A stretch of 64,000 bases of DNA. Origin: Parietaria judaica (Eukaryota; Streptophyta; Magnoliopsida; Rosales; Urticaceae). The notes under the pieces are model-generated. The model was not told the origin of the DNA, did not search any database, and worked only from the letters and a program-made list of their open reading frames with translations. Where the stretch lies: contig OX940868.1 in NCBI GenBank assembly GCA_954871525.1, positions 13,084,556-13,148,555 of the forward strand. The letters run 5' to 3'. Below are positions 1 to 10,675 of the stretch, in pieces; the first letter of the stretch is position 1; each line of letters starts with the position of its first letter. Position numbers and translations under genes: made by a program.

Positions 1-1281
1 AAAATGCTTCAATCCATTAGCGGCCCAATTGCTCGTGTTGGACCGGGCCCAATGTCGTCTTGTTGACTTTTGTGGATTATGGGCTTGGGTTCGTGGACTT
101 TTGAATCAAAACGGACCCTCCACTGACTCGATGATCAGAAACCCGTGGCGAACTCCACTACCTGTCGCTAATAGGGCCAGGACTTGGCCTGGCCCGGATT
201 ACCGGTTCGGGATACCAAAAACGGATTCCTGACCACCGTGTAGGGGGGATCACGGTGTTGACTCTCCAGTGGACCTTGACAGATTAGACCCTCTACCTGC
301 TTCACAGGGACAGATCCGGGTCCTCGGGCTATCCTCGTAATCTATGTATCTGTTGAAGATACAAGAATACTGGATAGAACGAACACCTCGCGGACCTAGA
401 ACCTTGGCAGGGAGGGTCTTAGATCGTGTCAAAATCTTCTCCAGAACCTCCACTCAAAAGTGTTTGTTTTCTGTCTCAGAACCTGAACAAACCAAAAACC
501 CGAGGTCAGGGAGAACCGGGGGTGGGGCCCCCGAATTCACCTCTGACGCCCAACATTAGTGTAATATTCGAGGGAGAGATGTTAAGAGGATACTCGAGAG
601 TGTTTTGGTCGAGTTCCGTTGAGAGGGAATGAGTTACCGTTAAGTGAAACCGGAGCTTCTATTTATAGGAGGGTCCGGGGGTTAAAACGTGAATAATTAT
701 TACTCCAGGAGGCCCCCGGGGTAATATTATATGTTTTTCTGGGTCCCCCGGACGTGGCCGATCCAACGCCGCAATTTTCAGCTCCATCGGAGCAGCGACG
801 TGCCCGGACGCGCGGAAAACAGCGGCGGTGCGCGCGTGAGGGTTTGGTCAACGCTGGGGTCAACGGTCAAAGCCCAGTCATCAGTCCGCGCCACATGGCG
901 CCCTCCCATTTGTCCGCGGCTATCCTCGCGCCCAATGGGCTGCTGACACGTGGCGCGACCCCGTGTCAGGCGACCCTTGGCGCGTGTGGGGCTCACCTGG
1001 GCGTGTGGCAGCGGCCTTTGGGGGCCGTGGGGCCCGCCCGGAGGTCCCGGGAGGCTCTCGGAGGCCTCGGGTGTTTCCCGGGGCCGTTTTTCGCAAACTT
1101 TATGTCGTTTTTGGGTGTTTTCATATTTTTGGGATCATCTGGACACTTTATTTTTCGAAATCGGACCACCGGTGAATATTTTGAACGAAATTGATTTTAA
1201 TTAATAAAAGAAAATTAATTTGGGTAAATAATTTTCTTATGTTAATTAATAAAAGTCAATCGCGTAAAATTACCCGTAACA
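1..1281 (-). repeat. Gypsy 3' LTR, truncated by the window edge
   Basis: This stretch matches 21803-23108 nearly base for base and then diverges after the shared CCGTAACA. The full LTR starts TGTTGATG (seen only in the other copy) and ends in ACA. The other copy carries about 25 extra bases near 22765-22790 that are absent here. A CTATTTATAG at 659-668 is the minus-strand TATA box. ORFs on either strand here are GC-rich chance frames repeated in both LTRs and should not be read as genes. Confidence 0.9.
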
Positions 1282-1296
1282 TTAACCCCCCATTTT
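1282..1296 (-). other. Gypsy polypurine tract
   Basis: Directly inside the 3' LTR, the minus strand reads AAAATGGGGGGTTAA and then the LTR start TGTTACGG. A purine run next to the 3' LTR is the expected primer for plus-strand DNA synthesis of an LTR retrotransposon. The TTAA between the G run and the LTR is slightly unusual. Confidence 0.7.
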
Positions 1297-1335
1297 CCCG
1301 GGAGTTTGTAATTCCCGGGAAACTTCTATAAATAG
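1294..1335 (+). promoter_or_regulatory. Core promoter of the antisense gene
   Basis: A strong plant TATA box (CTATAAATAG, 1326-1335) lies on the plus strand just outside the LTR. Two copies of the palindrome TTCCCGGGA (1295-1303 and 1312-1320) sit immediately upstream. The inferred start of transcription is about 1360. The promoter faces the opposite way to the retrotransposon and overlaps the polypurine-tract area, so it would drive the spliced antisense gene that follows. Activity is inferred from sequence only. Confidence 0.65.
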
Positions 1336-2480
1336 GAGGCAGGGCAGGCAGACGGCTCATTCACGCTCAGAGAAGTCTTGCCTCGCCCGGTGAATAGCAA
1401 AAAGGTTCGTTTCCTCTCCGTAACTTTTGCACCGGGTCGTGTTTTTTAATTCCGATTTTTGCACCGCGTTCGTCCTTCCGTTATCTAGGCTCGTTATTTC
1501 ACGGGTCACGCCATAATTTTCGAGAAAACGAGGCTTCGAAATCAAAACAGAAATCGAGCCATTTTCTCTCTCCGAAACCCGCAAGCCCAAATGACGAAAT
1601 CCGTTGTTTCTTCCTCGCCGGAGTCTGCCGTCGCCGGAGAAGACCACCACCGTGACCAGCTCGGCGAGGCGAGCATGGCGAGGTCGGTGGTGACCGTCGG
1701 CGAGGCGTCGGAGTGCGTGGACTCGCGCTCGACTTCAAGCGGGTTGGGCGAGCTCGAGCTCGTCCCTGGCGGTGCTGTGGGCTTCGTCGTCGGCGAGGGA
1801 GGGCCGCAGAGGGATCCGGGTTCTCGTGTGGCCGGATCTGGGCCGTCGAGACGCGTCGGCCAGGGAAGAGGAGGCCCGGCGAGTTCGCTCGCCTGTGGGC
1901 TTGGCCTGCGGGCTTCTGGCGAGGGTAGGCCTTCCGTGCCGGAGCTGAGGGGGTCGACGCCCCTGGCCGGGTCTTGCAGAGCGACGGCAGGACTCGGGCG
2001 AGTCGGTCTCCGCCGGAGGTGCGCGTCGTGGAGGAGGGAGGAGCCCGACCCCTCATGAGCAAGCGTGGGTCGGGCTCGCGTGTCTCCGATGGGGGTGGGC
2101 CCTCAGTGGCTCGCACTGTGGGCTCGGTTTTTGACAGCGACGGGAGGCGGCGCGCCGGTGGAGCTCCGGCGACCGGATCTGCGGCGGGATCGGCCTTCGT
2201 CGGTGAAGGGGGAGGTCGGTCGGGCTCGCGCCGTCGTGTCCGCGAGGCTCCCGTGGTGGCAATGGGACCTCCGGCGAGTTCGAGGTTGCTTCGGATTCGC
2301 GGGGGCAGCTCCGATCGGGATCGCCCGCGATTTGGTGCCCGGGGCCTGCCTCAAAACAGGGCCCGCGGTGGCCGGGGCCGCTCAGTGACCTTTTCGGTGA
2401 CACTGACGGCCGATGCCGACGGCTGGCGGTTTCCGACGAGATTTCCGGGTGTCTCGGGATTTTGACGGGTCTTTCGTACA
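1336..2480 (+). other. Leader of the antisense gene (about 1.1 kb, GC-rich)
   Basis: This is the stretch between the TATA box and the first convincing coding ATG at 2481. It is very GC-rich from about 1600 onward and has overlapping open frames on both strands (for example 1591-2058 plus and 2053-2481 minus). These are rich in Arg, Gly and Pro, look like composition artefacts, and match no family I recognise. It may be a long 5' UTR or hold an unrecognised first exon or intron. Confidence 0.4.
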
Positions 2481-4754
2481 ATGTCTCGATCTGGGTTCGG
2501 GTCGCCGAGGTCTATGCCGGCCGAGGTGAGTGCTCATATGGCGGGCCTTGATCATAACTTGTTTGTTGGTTTGGGAGCGGGCCGGAGACCCCCTGGTGTA
2601 GGCATAGATAGTGCAGGAATTGGTGCAGGTACTGCTTCCGGGGCCTATGACGTGGGAGGACCACGTCATGGTGCCGGCATAGCAGGCGGGTCATGCCCGA
2701 ATTTTGATGGGGTAGTTAGGAGGAGGACCGGATTCGCCTCGGGTGTGCGTGGTTTTCGTCTGCCGCGTCGCCTTACACTTTTCCCTGACGTTAATATTCC
2801 GAGTGATGTTACTACGGCGGAGCTCGAGGCCTTTTTCAAGACTGAACGTCTTGCCTTGCCGGGGGTATGTGCTCCGGCGGAAGGGGAGCTCCCCGGATAT
2901 CCCCGCTATGGGATGGTCGCAGTTCCTCTAGAGAGTCTTCGGTTAGGTTTTTCCCTACCGGTTCCTCCTCTGGTGGAGGGGCTTCTGGTGTCGTTGGACT
3001 TGCACCCTCTCCAAGTTCGCCCAGATGCATGGTGGTTTGCTGCCGGAATTTTGTCGATGTGGCGCAAAGGGCGAGGCCAAGACGTTACCCCATCCCAGCT
3101 TCGGAGGCTTCTGCCTATTATTATCTCGCAGGATGATCGGGGAATCAACAACTAGGTCTTCCCCCGCCCCGTTTGGGGTTTCCGGGTTGGGGATTTGGGT
3201 CCGGAACTGGACCCAAATTGGCAACGTCGGTGGGTTTGGGTCCCAAGTGCGTATCTGAGATCTGCTCCTCAGAGTTTCGGGATCCCTCGGCTGTATATGG
3301 ACTTAGGCGCCGAGGATCGGGAGTTTGTAGGTTTCTTTCTGACGGGATCTGCCATTCCTGGACGTTTCGCTTCTTTCTTAACGAGGGAGGCATGGGTCCG
3401 CTCCGGATGGATGTCCCCACTGGTGTTGGCTGAATTGCCGTCGGGCCTTGGAGAGAGGTCCGGCTCTGTGCGCGGTCTTTCCCCGTTTCTCGACTTGTGA
3501 TGGTCGTCTTTGCTTAATCTTTTTCTGCTTATGATATAACTGACTTTCCCTTTTTTGTTGCAGGTATGGATCATGGTGACGGATGGTCGTGGGGCGCCCC
3601 TTTCTTTCCAGCTGGCGCAGCGCAGCCGGACGTGCCAGATACTAGCTATGGTGGTGCCGGGTTGACTCTACCGTTTGGGATTTCTTCGGCGACGGGAACG
3701 ACGTTCGGACACAGCGCACCTTTTCAGACTCAGGACCCTTCTTACGGCCAAGTCCCGGCGGTCGAGCCAACGATTGCGGGGTATGCGGGCCCCGCTCCAT
3801 ATGGTCAGGTCCCGGTGCCTGGCCCGGCTCTTGATGGGTATGCCCCTGGCGGTTCCTTCAGCCAGTTTCTGATGTCCGGTCCTAGCTATGACTCTATGGG
3901 CGGGGTCCCTCCGGCGGTACGTTAGTTTAATTATTAATACATTGGCGCTCTTGGCTGTCACTTGTGTCCTCACGATTTTTCTTTTTGTTGCAGGCGTCGC
4001 TTCCGTATAGCTATCAGGTGCCTGGAGAGTCCAGTCATGCAGGAGGGTCTCTTGGCGCGACTCTTTTGTCTGGTGGGATGGGACATATCGAGTCTGGGGC
4101 TCAAGGGGCTGGTCGCTGGGCGGATCCCACTCCTTCTGAGAGCGTTGTCGCATTACAGATGCTTCGACAGTCTCACGAAGGGCATTTGGCGACGGCTAGG
4201 TAGGCTGCTCAGTACCAGGCTGAGATCTATAACCTTTCGGCCCAGCTCGGGGCGGCCGTGAGTATGTGATGAGGCAGGATGCGGCGTTTTCGCATTCTCA
4301 GGGGTCGCACGCAGTTGAGCTCGAGTCTTCGAAGTGGGAAGGCTTTGTTAGTGGCGTAGTGGACATGCTTCGGAACAATCCACGGGTATATCTGCATATG
4401 CCCTTTCTGCTGGATGCTCATATACCGCCCGCGGTATTGGCTGCACTGCAGCCCCATATTGCTCTCATGCCTGATCTTGGACCTGTCGTGAACCTCTCAG
4501 TGAACGGGGTAGCATTTTCTGCGGGTGTTCATCCTCCGGGTGTGGGGAGTGCTGGCAGTGTGGCCGGCGGAATGGGAGATCATTTTCCTCCGTTCATGCC
4601 TTTTGGCCCGGGTGATTACTATGTTCCTGAGCTTCCGCATCTTGCCGTCGCGGGGCCAGGAGGCGCAGTTGCTGACGCGAGTGAGGATGAGGGGGCGTCC
4701 AGCGACGAGGAGGACGAGGAGGCTGTTGACGATGGCGATCACCATTCGTCGTGA
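2481..4754 (+). pseudogene. Antisense Tat aORF, Transposase_28-like (putative gypsy-type transposon protein), decayed
   Basis: The gene lies between pol and the 3' LTR of the Tat element, on the opposite strand. Exon A starts at 2481. Its middle (about residues 90-215) has the Pfam Transposase_28-like pattern: a Pro-rich segment, a hydrophobic helix (LVEGLLVSLDLHPLQ), and a Trp-containing block (AWWFAAGILSMW). An in-frame TAG at 3153-3155 interrupts it, but the same frame resumes coherently to about 3500 (PNWQRRWVWV). A clear acceptor ends at 3563 (TTTTTTGTTGCAG). Exon B runs 3564-3916 and is a low-complexity Gly/Pro/Tyr segment. Intron 3917-3993 has donor GTACGT and acceptor TTGTTGCAG. Exon C from 3994 meets a TAG at 4201 and a frameshift near 4260. 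It then continues to an acidic C-terminus (4680-4754) rich in Asp and Glu. The donor of the first intron (about 3475-3500) is unclear. The function of this family is unknown. Confidence 0.75.
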
Positions 4755-5104
4755 CTTGCTGTCCCTTATTTATGTATATTTTGTTATTTATAGTGTGTAG
4801 CTCCTTGACCCCGCCGTATCTGGCGTTGGTCCTTTCAGCGCCTTTTGGTGCCCTTTCTTGTGTATGCGGTCATGCTTTTGTTTGTAGCGAGCCCTCGTGG
4901 CCTACTAGGAGTGGCTACTTATGTTGTATCTGTAGGGATGTCCCTTGTAACCACTTATGTGAGTATGTATGTATGTTGATTTTTCTTGCTTGCTCCTTTT
5001 CTGATCGTACTTTGGCGGGATCCGTCTTCGGGCGGTGTGACGAGTGTCTTCGGTTTTTCACCGCGATCCTCGAGATTCCGGGTTTTTTTTTTTTTTTTTT
5101 TTTG

Positions 5105-5672
5105 GCCGGGTCGCGCTGTGTAGAGCGCTATGGGTCCCAGATATATCGCAAGTTGCGCACCGTTAATTTTCTTGTCTTTGCCAAGAAATGCTTCCGGGGC
5201 GACTTATTGTACTTGGGGCGGGGTCGCGCTTTGAAGAGTGCTACAAGTCCCGGACTTATCGCAAGTTGCGCATCGTCAAGCGTTTGGTTTTTTCCGAGAA
5301 ACGCTTTCGGGGCGACTTATTGTACTTAGGGCCGGGTCGCGCTTTGTAGAGCGCTACAGGTCCCGGACTTATCGCAAGTTGCGCATCGTCAAGCGTTCGG
5401 TTTTTGCCGAGAAACGCTTCCGGGGCGACTTATTGTACTTGGGGCCGGGTCGCGCTTTGTAGAGCGTTACAAGTCCCGGACTTATCGCAAGTTGCGCATC
5501 GTCAAGCGTTCAGTTTTTGCGGAGAAACGCTTCCGGGGCGACTTATTGTACTTGGGGCCGGGTCGCGCTTTGTAGAGCGCTACAAGTCCCGGACTTATCG
5601 CAAGGTTCGCATCGTCAAGCGTTCGGTTTTTGCCGAGAAACGCTTCCGGGGCGACTTTTTGTGCTTGAGTTT
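5105..5672 (+). repeat. Five-unit 113-bp tandem array
   Basis: The word GGGTCGCGCT recurs at 5108, 5221, 5334, 5447 and 5560, an exact 113-bp period. Units differ by a few substitutions. Each holds two dyads: GCGCT..AGCGC, and AAGCGTT..GAAACGCTT. A poly-T run (about 5083-5103) precedes the array. It lies downstream of the antisense gene and could belong to its 3' UTR or to the gypsy region before the 3' LTR. Reading frames across it repeat with the array and are not genes. Confidence 0.9.
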
Positions 5673-5797
5673 GGCGAGTTTTGATATTCGGGCCATTCTC
5701 CTTTCTCTTTTTTTTTTGTTATTCCTATGTCAACCCCCCAGTTTCTGAGCAATCTTGAAAAGCTTAGGAGGAAACTTTCTAGGAGGTATCAATTCGC

Positions 5798-8535
5798 TGT
5801 TGGAAATCACGTCTCGGATTCCATATAGTTGTCTCTATTTATACATCCGAACCGTCCGGGTAACATTTAAAAAATTATTTTAAAGCGGAAAAACTTGTTA
5901 TCCGTATAACGGTCCGAATATCGGATAATAACCATATCTCAAGATCTGATAAATATTATGCAATTTAATATTCATAACTCATTATTAATAAACTAGTCAT
6001 AATAGGAAATAAATAGGAAGCAGTAAATGTTTGCATTTATTAACACAATGGATAAGGCCGTACCTCGTTTGACGATTTCTGGCTGCGCGCTCTGAATCGG
6101 GCAGGGCTCCGCCGGTGCTGAGGGAATCTCCCGTGATCTTCCGGGATATTCTCCTGGAATCCTCGTACTGAAGCGTGGGCTTCGCCTGCAGGACTCCGTC
6201 GCAAAACTTAACTGATGGTTCTTTTTAAGCTTCCGGAGAAATAGTCTCCTAAGCCGAACCAGAAGAAAGAGATCAGAGAGAAAATTCGCAGACCCTGAGG
6301 AAGAGGGAGAGTTCGAATTTTTCTCTGGGGAAAGGTGTGAAAAATGTGTAGAATGAGCCTCCTATTTATAGGCTCAAAACTGTAACCGAATTGGAGATAT
6401 TCCTCCCTAAATTCGAATTTCATTAATTAAATATAATTAATTATCTTAATCCAATGGTCCAGATTTAATCTCATCTAAATCCAATGGATATAATTAATTA
6501 GGGATTTAATTAAATAAGAAAGATTTAGATAAATAAAAAATCCAATCTTATCTTCTTATCATCATAAAATTCGAATTATAATATATATATATAATTCGAA
6601 TCATTATTATCTAGATCCAACGGTTGAGATGATTCTTAAAACCGATCTAATGGATCAAATAAGTTTAGGATAAATTGATTTATTAAAAACATTTTTTTCG
6701 AATTTATCCTTAAACATAATTCGAATATATATAGATATATATATATATATAATTAATCAATTTTCAACCCGACGGTAAAGATTAAATCTTAGACCGATCT
6801 AACGGATATAATTAATTAATCAAATTCGAAAAATAGAACTTGGTCACCAAGTCATTAATTTCGAATTTATCAATATCCTAATCCAACGGTTGATACTAAA
6901 TCATAACCGATCCAATGGATAATATTGATTTTAGGGATTTGCCAAAATACCAAAACATTTGGTACTTATGCCGCAAATATAGAAATACCAAATCATGCCA
7001 TTCGAATTTTAACTAGGGTTTCATATAACAAACCCTAATGCGAATTTACACATATTAATATATATAAATATATATTTTCATTTATTAATATAAATCTATT
7101 AATTATTACTTAATTATTAATAAGATATTAATAATTAAATCCAAATAATTAAATTATATTAATAAATCCCGATCTCAATATCACACATAAAAATGTCATG
7201 GTGCCACACCATCATTTAAATTCGTGACATGTGATTTAATTTCAAAGTTTATCGAACCGATCACAAACTTAGAAAATCCATAAATCACTAACCGTAAGTC
7301 GAAATGACTTGGTTCATAAAGAAAAGCTGCTTTATAATTTAATTTCCAACAACATGGTGCTGATAGAAAATCTAAATTCTAACTTTCTTTTTGTCAGTTA
7401 ATTTCGTGTACCAAAATATGATACTTTGGCCACGCCAACGATAAAACTATCTGATGTCTGACACAGACCTTTCAGTTTTATAAGTCAAGCAAAATGATTA
7501 AACATTATCCAGAATGTATTTTAATCACGTACGTATCATCCGTTACGGAGCTATCCTGGGGACCATGGGCCCGTATCACTTAAGCTCCAACGAACTGCTA
7601 GTTGTTTGTCAAACCTCGAAGTGATTCCACTATAGACCCGAGGCTGCACTCTTTAGTGATACGGTATATGTTATTCCCTTTATATTAGCAGGGTGTCCAT
7701 TGATACAATCAAATTCGGGTTATTGATCTTTCACTTGATGATTCATAAATGAGCAGGCGGTTTTTACCGTTATGCCTCTCATTGTATTTTCATCCTTGAC
7801 TCAGTCAGTAATATCATGAGTAACCCACTTATGGTTTCGATTCATAAGTTGCGCATGGGTATCTCTCACTTCTCACCACCGACAATCAAGGGAATCATCA
7901 TCACTCTAAAGAGAGCTGTGTGATGCCCATGTCTATGACCAAGCTACCCTTACTGCTGACTTTCATGTTCCCAAAATAATAGTGTTGGGAACAGCGGTAA
8001 TATTTCGTATTCTTTAACGGTTAAATCAAAGAACAATCAAGTCAACAGCTTGGACTCAAGATCACTCAGGACTTAGATCGAATATCCATTTGATCATCTA
8101 CTAGTGACTCAACTCCAAGTTATCAGTGACGGTCTTATATGATAACTTCCGGAGTTTAAGTCAGGTCCAGTCCAGTATGAAGACACTTCATACTTAATGC
8201 ACTTCTAGTGAGTGTGACACACACAAAATCCAGAATAAGATTATCACTTAGTCACATTAATGACCTTATACGATTAATGGGCTCCCACCCAGTTGATCAA
8301 GTCACGGACATTTTAAGTTCATTTATTATGATTATTAATTCTTCCTCACATTGACTCTGTTGTGATAATAATAACATAATTGCATCCTTCATGAACTAAG
8401 GAATCAAACATTCTATTTTACTCTACCAAAAACTATAATAAGATTATCATAATAAGCATCATCTTTATTCAACGACTTGTCATAATCTTTTACAAAGGGA
8501 TAAAATATCTTGTTTAAGGACACACATGTCCAACA
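5798..8535 (-). repeat. Copia 3' LTR
   Basis: A 2738-bp near copy of 13090-15829. The minus-strand TATA box is in CCTATTTATAGG at 6360-6371. The part upstream of it on the minus strand (about 6450-6920) holds four diverged copies of a motif of the form ATCCAACGGT followed by CCGATCTAATGGAT, at about 6449, 6616, 6766 and 6881. These may be U3 regulatory repeats. Pol reads through the PPT into this LTR before its stop at 8413. Confidence 0.92.
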
Positions 8536-10240
8536 ATCTCCCACTTGTACGTAAAGAAGATGACCCATGTCTCTCAGACCCATACTTTCCAGATGCCTCC
8601 TGAATATTTTCTCTGGCAACGTCTTGGTGAATGGATCAGCCAGATTGTCTTCCGAGGCTATTTTCACAACCCTTACGTCGCCACGACGCACTATTTCTCT
8701 TATGAGATGTATTTGCGTTCTATATGTTTTGCCTTGTTATGGTCTCTGGGCTCTTTAGAATTTGCCACCGCACCACTGTTGTCACAGTATAGTGTTTGGG
8801 GCCCATCTACATCTGGAACAACTCCCATTTCTATGTAGAAATTCTTGAGCCAAACTGATTCTTTGGCAGCCTCACAAGCTGCCACGTATTCAGCTTCCAT
8901 GGTGGAATCTGCGATACAGGACTGCTTTACGCTTCTCCAGAATATCGCTCCACCAGCAAGGGTGTACACTGCTCCTGACGTCGATTTTCTCGCGTCTCTA
9001 TCAGACATAAAGTCTGAATCAGTGTATCCTAGTGGATTCAGTTCTGATCCTGAAAACACTAACATATAGTTTCTCGTTCTCCGAAGATACTTGAGAATAT
9101 TCTTCACTGCTGTCCAGTGAGCCATACCAGGGTTGGATTGGTATCTGCTAACAATTCCCACAGCGTAACAGATGTCTGGTCTAGTACACTGTATAGTGTA
9201 CCTCAGACTTCCCACTGCTGAAGCATAGGGTATTCTCCTCATCACATCTTGCTCTTCCGGAGAAGTTGGGCATTGTTTCCTGCTACGGAACACTCCATGT
9301 CTGGTCGGTAAATTACCTCCCTTGGAGTTTGCCATTGCAAAACGTTCAAGCACCTTATCAATGTAAGTTGCTTGTTATAAGGCCAGAAGCCTGTTGTTGC
9401 GATCCCTGAAAATACGGATCCTAAGAACATAACTGGCTTCTCCCATGTCCTTTATTTGGAATTGCGTAAATAGCCACGCTTTTACGTCCGATAGCTTCTT
9501 CACACTGTTTTCAATGAGAAGAATATCGTCGACGTACAGAACAAGAAAAATTTCCACGGTTTCGTCATTGAGTTTATAGATGCAGGCCTCAGTGACATTT
9601 TGAATGAATCCATAGGTTTTGATGGTTTCATCGAACCTCAGATTCCAGGATCTGGAAGCTTGCTTCAATCCATAGATGGATTTAAGTAATCTACAAACTT
9701 TCCCTTCTTGACCCTGTTGCACGAACCCTTCTGGTTGGTCCATATAGATGTTTTCGTCAATGTACCCGTTCAGGAATGCGGTTTTGACGTCCATCTGCCA
9801 AATCTCATAATTGAGACTACAGACTATGGCCATGAGAATCCGGATGGACTTGTACTTAGCGACTGGAGCGAAGGTCTCATCGAAATCAATACCTTCCCTC
9901 TGGGTAAAACCCTTTGCCACTAGTCTAGCCTTGAAGGTTTCAACCTTCCCGTCCACTCCTCTCTTTCGCTTGTATACCCACTTACAGCCAATGGTTTTGA
10001 GACCATCCGGTAAATCTACAAGCTCCCAGACTTCATTAGAATCCATTGATTCTATTTCTTGGTTCATGGCTTCCTGCCACTCTCCCTTATCAGGATCCTC
10101 CATAGCTTGTTTGTAGCCTATGGGATCTTCAACACTAGTGTCTGTGACAGCTAGGTGAAATTCCAACTGGGTGTGCTCGTAGCGCTCAACAGGTCTTTTG
10201 AACCTCCCACTACGTCTGAGTACCCCTTGGTTCTGATTTG
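8413..10240 (-). pseudogene. Copia Pol remnant: reverse transcriptase and RNase H
   Basis: From about 10166 down, the frame shows copia RT landmarks: GCKWVYKRKR, ARLVAKGFTQ, FAPVAKYKSIR, MDVKTAFLNG and the catalytic YVDDILL. A TAA at 9375-9377 (inside LAL-stop-QATYIDKVLERF) interrupts the frame. It then resumes with RNase H landmarks: GYTDSDF, the acidic EAEYVAACEA, and KHIERKY. A one-base deletion near 8706, compared with the second copy at about 16003, shifts the frame before the C-terminal TKTLPEKIFRRHL segment, whose frame ends inside the LTR at 8413. The product would be cytoplasmic and replicate element RNA, but these breaks make it non-functional. Confidence 0.88.
8536..8547 (-). other. 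Copia polypurine tract
   Basis: The minus strand reads CAAGTGGGAGAT directly before the 3' LTR start TGTTGGAC. This is the classic plant copia PPT. The same tract occurs at 15830-15841, next to the other LTR, and shows that a second internal region ended there. Confidence 0.85.
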
Positions 10241-10675
10241 GGACCGTGGTTTCCGCACTCTTTTAGATAACAGACACTGTTATCTTACACTTGTGACATC
10301 ATGTCACTTGGTTCAACAATCAATCTTACATTTGTCTTTAATTTCCTTAAAAGAGTTTGTCATCAAAGTGATCAACCCCTTTTGACAAAAGAACTCAGAT
10401 TTTTACTCAAACTTGCATGGGATCAAAGATAAATTTTACTGAAAAATAAAAAATGAAAGGATTTCAAATCACCTTTCATGAGATCCTTACAATAAACAAA
10501 TGAGTAAAATAAAAAAAGAGTTTCTTTATTTCGCCAAAAATGTATCTCCGAGACTCTCGGACGACTTCCGGCAATCACTCCTTAGCTGCTCCTGAAAAAC
10601 AAAGAATGTCACATGTTTCAGTTTTAGATATTTGGAGAAAAGACTTTCTAAAACAAATGTGTGATAAGTAACTTA
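10241..10675 (-). other. Copia gag-RT spacer replacing protease and integrase
   Basis: No long frame crosses this 435-bp AT-rich stretch. Protease and integrase motifs expected here in copia are absent. On the minus strand a donor-like ACCG/GTGAG at 10692 and an acceptor-like TTTTTCAG ending at 10592 delimit a 101-bp potential intron. Splicing would change the Gag tail to end NETGAAKE. The lower end (about 10170-10240) already resembles the RRSGRFKRP-type linker that precedes RT. Confidence 0.6.

Noticed and set aside
754..1194. 146-codon plus-strand frame in the LTR
   Set aside because: Its counterpart in the other LTR is rearranged by an indel that changes the frame, so it is not a conserved protein.
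1591..2465. Overlapping GC-rich frames of up to 205 codons on both strands
   Set aside because: High GC removes stops in several frames at once; the products are Arg/Gly/Pro-rich without any family pattern. Treated as the leader of the antisense gene.
5105..5672. CRISPR-like array
   Set aside because: The 113-bp units are contiguous with no unique spacers, and the genome is a plant nucleus.
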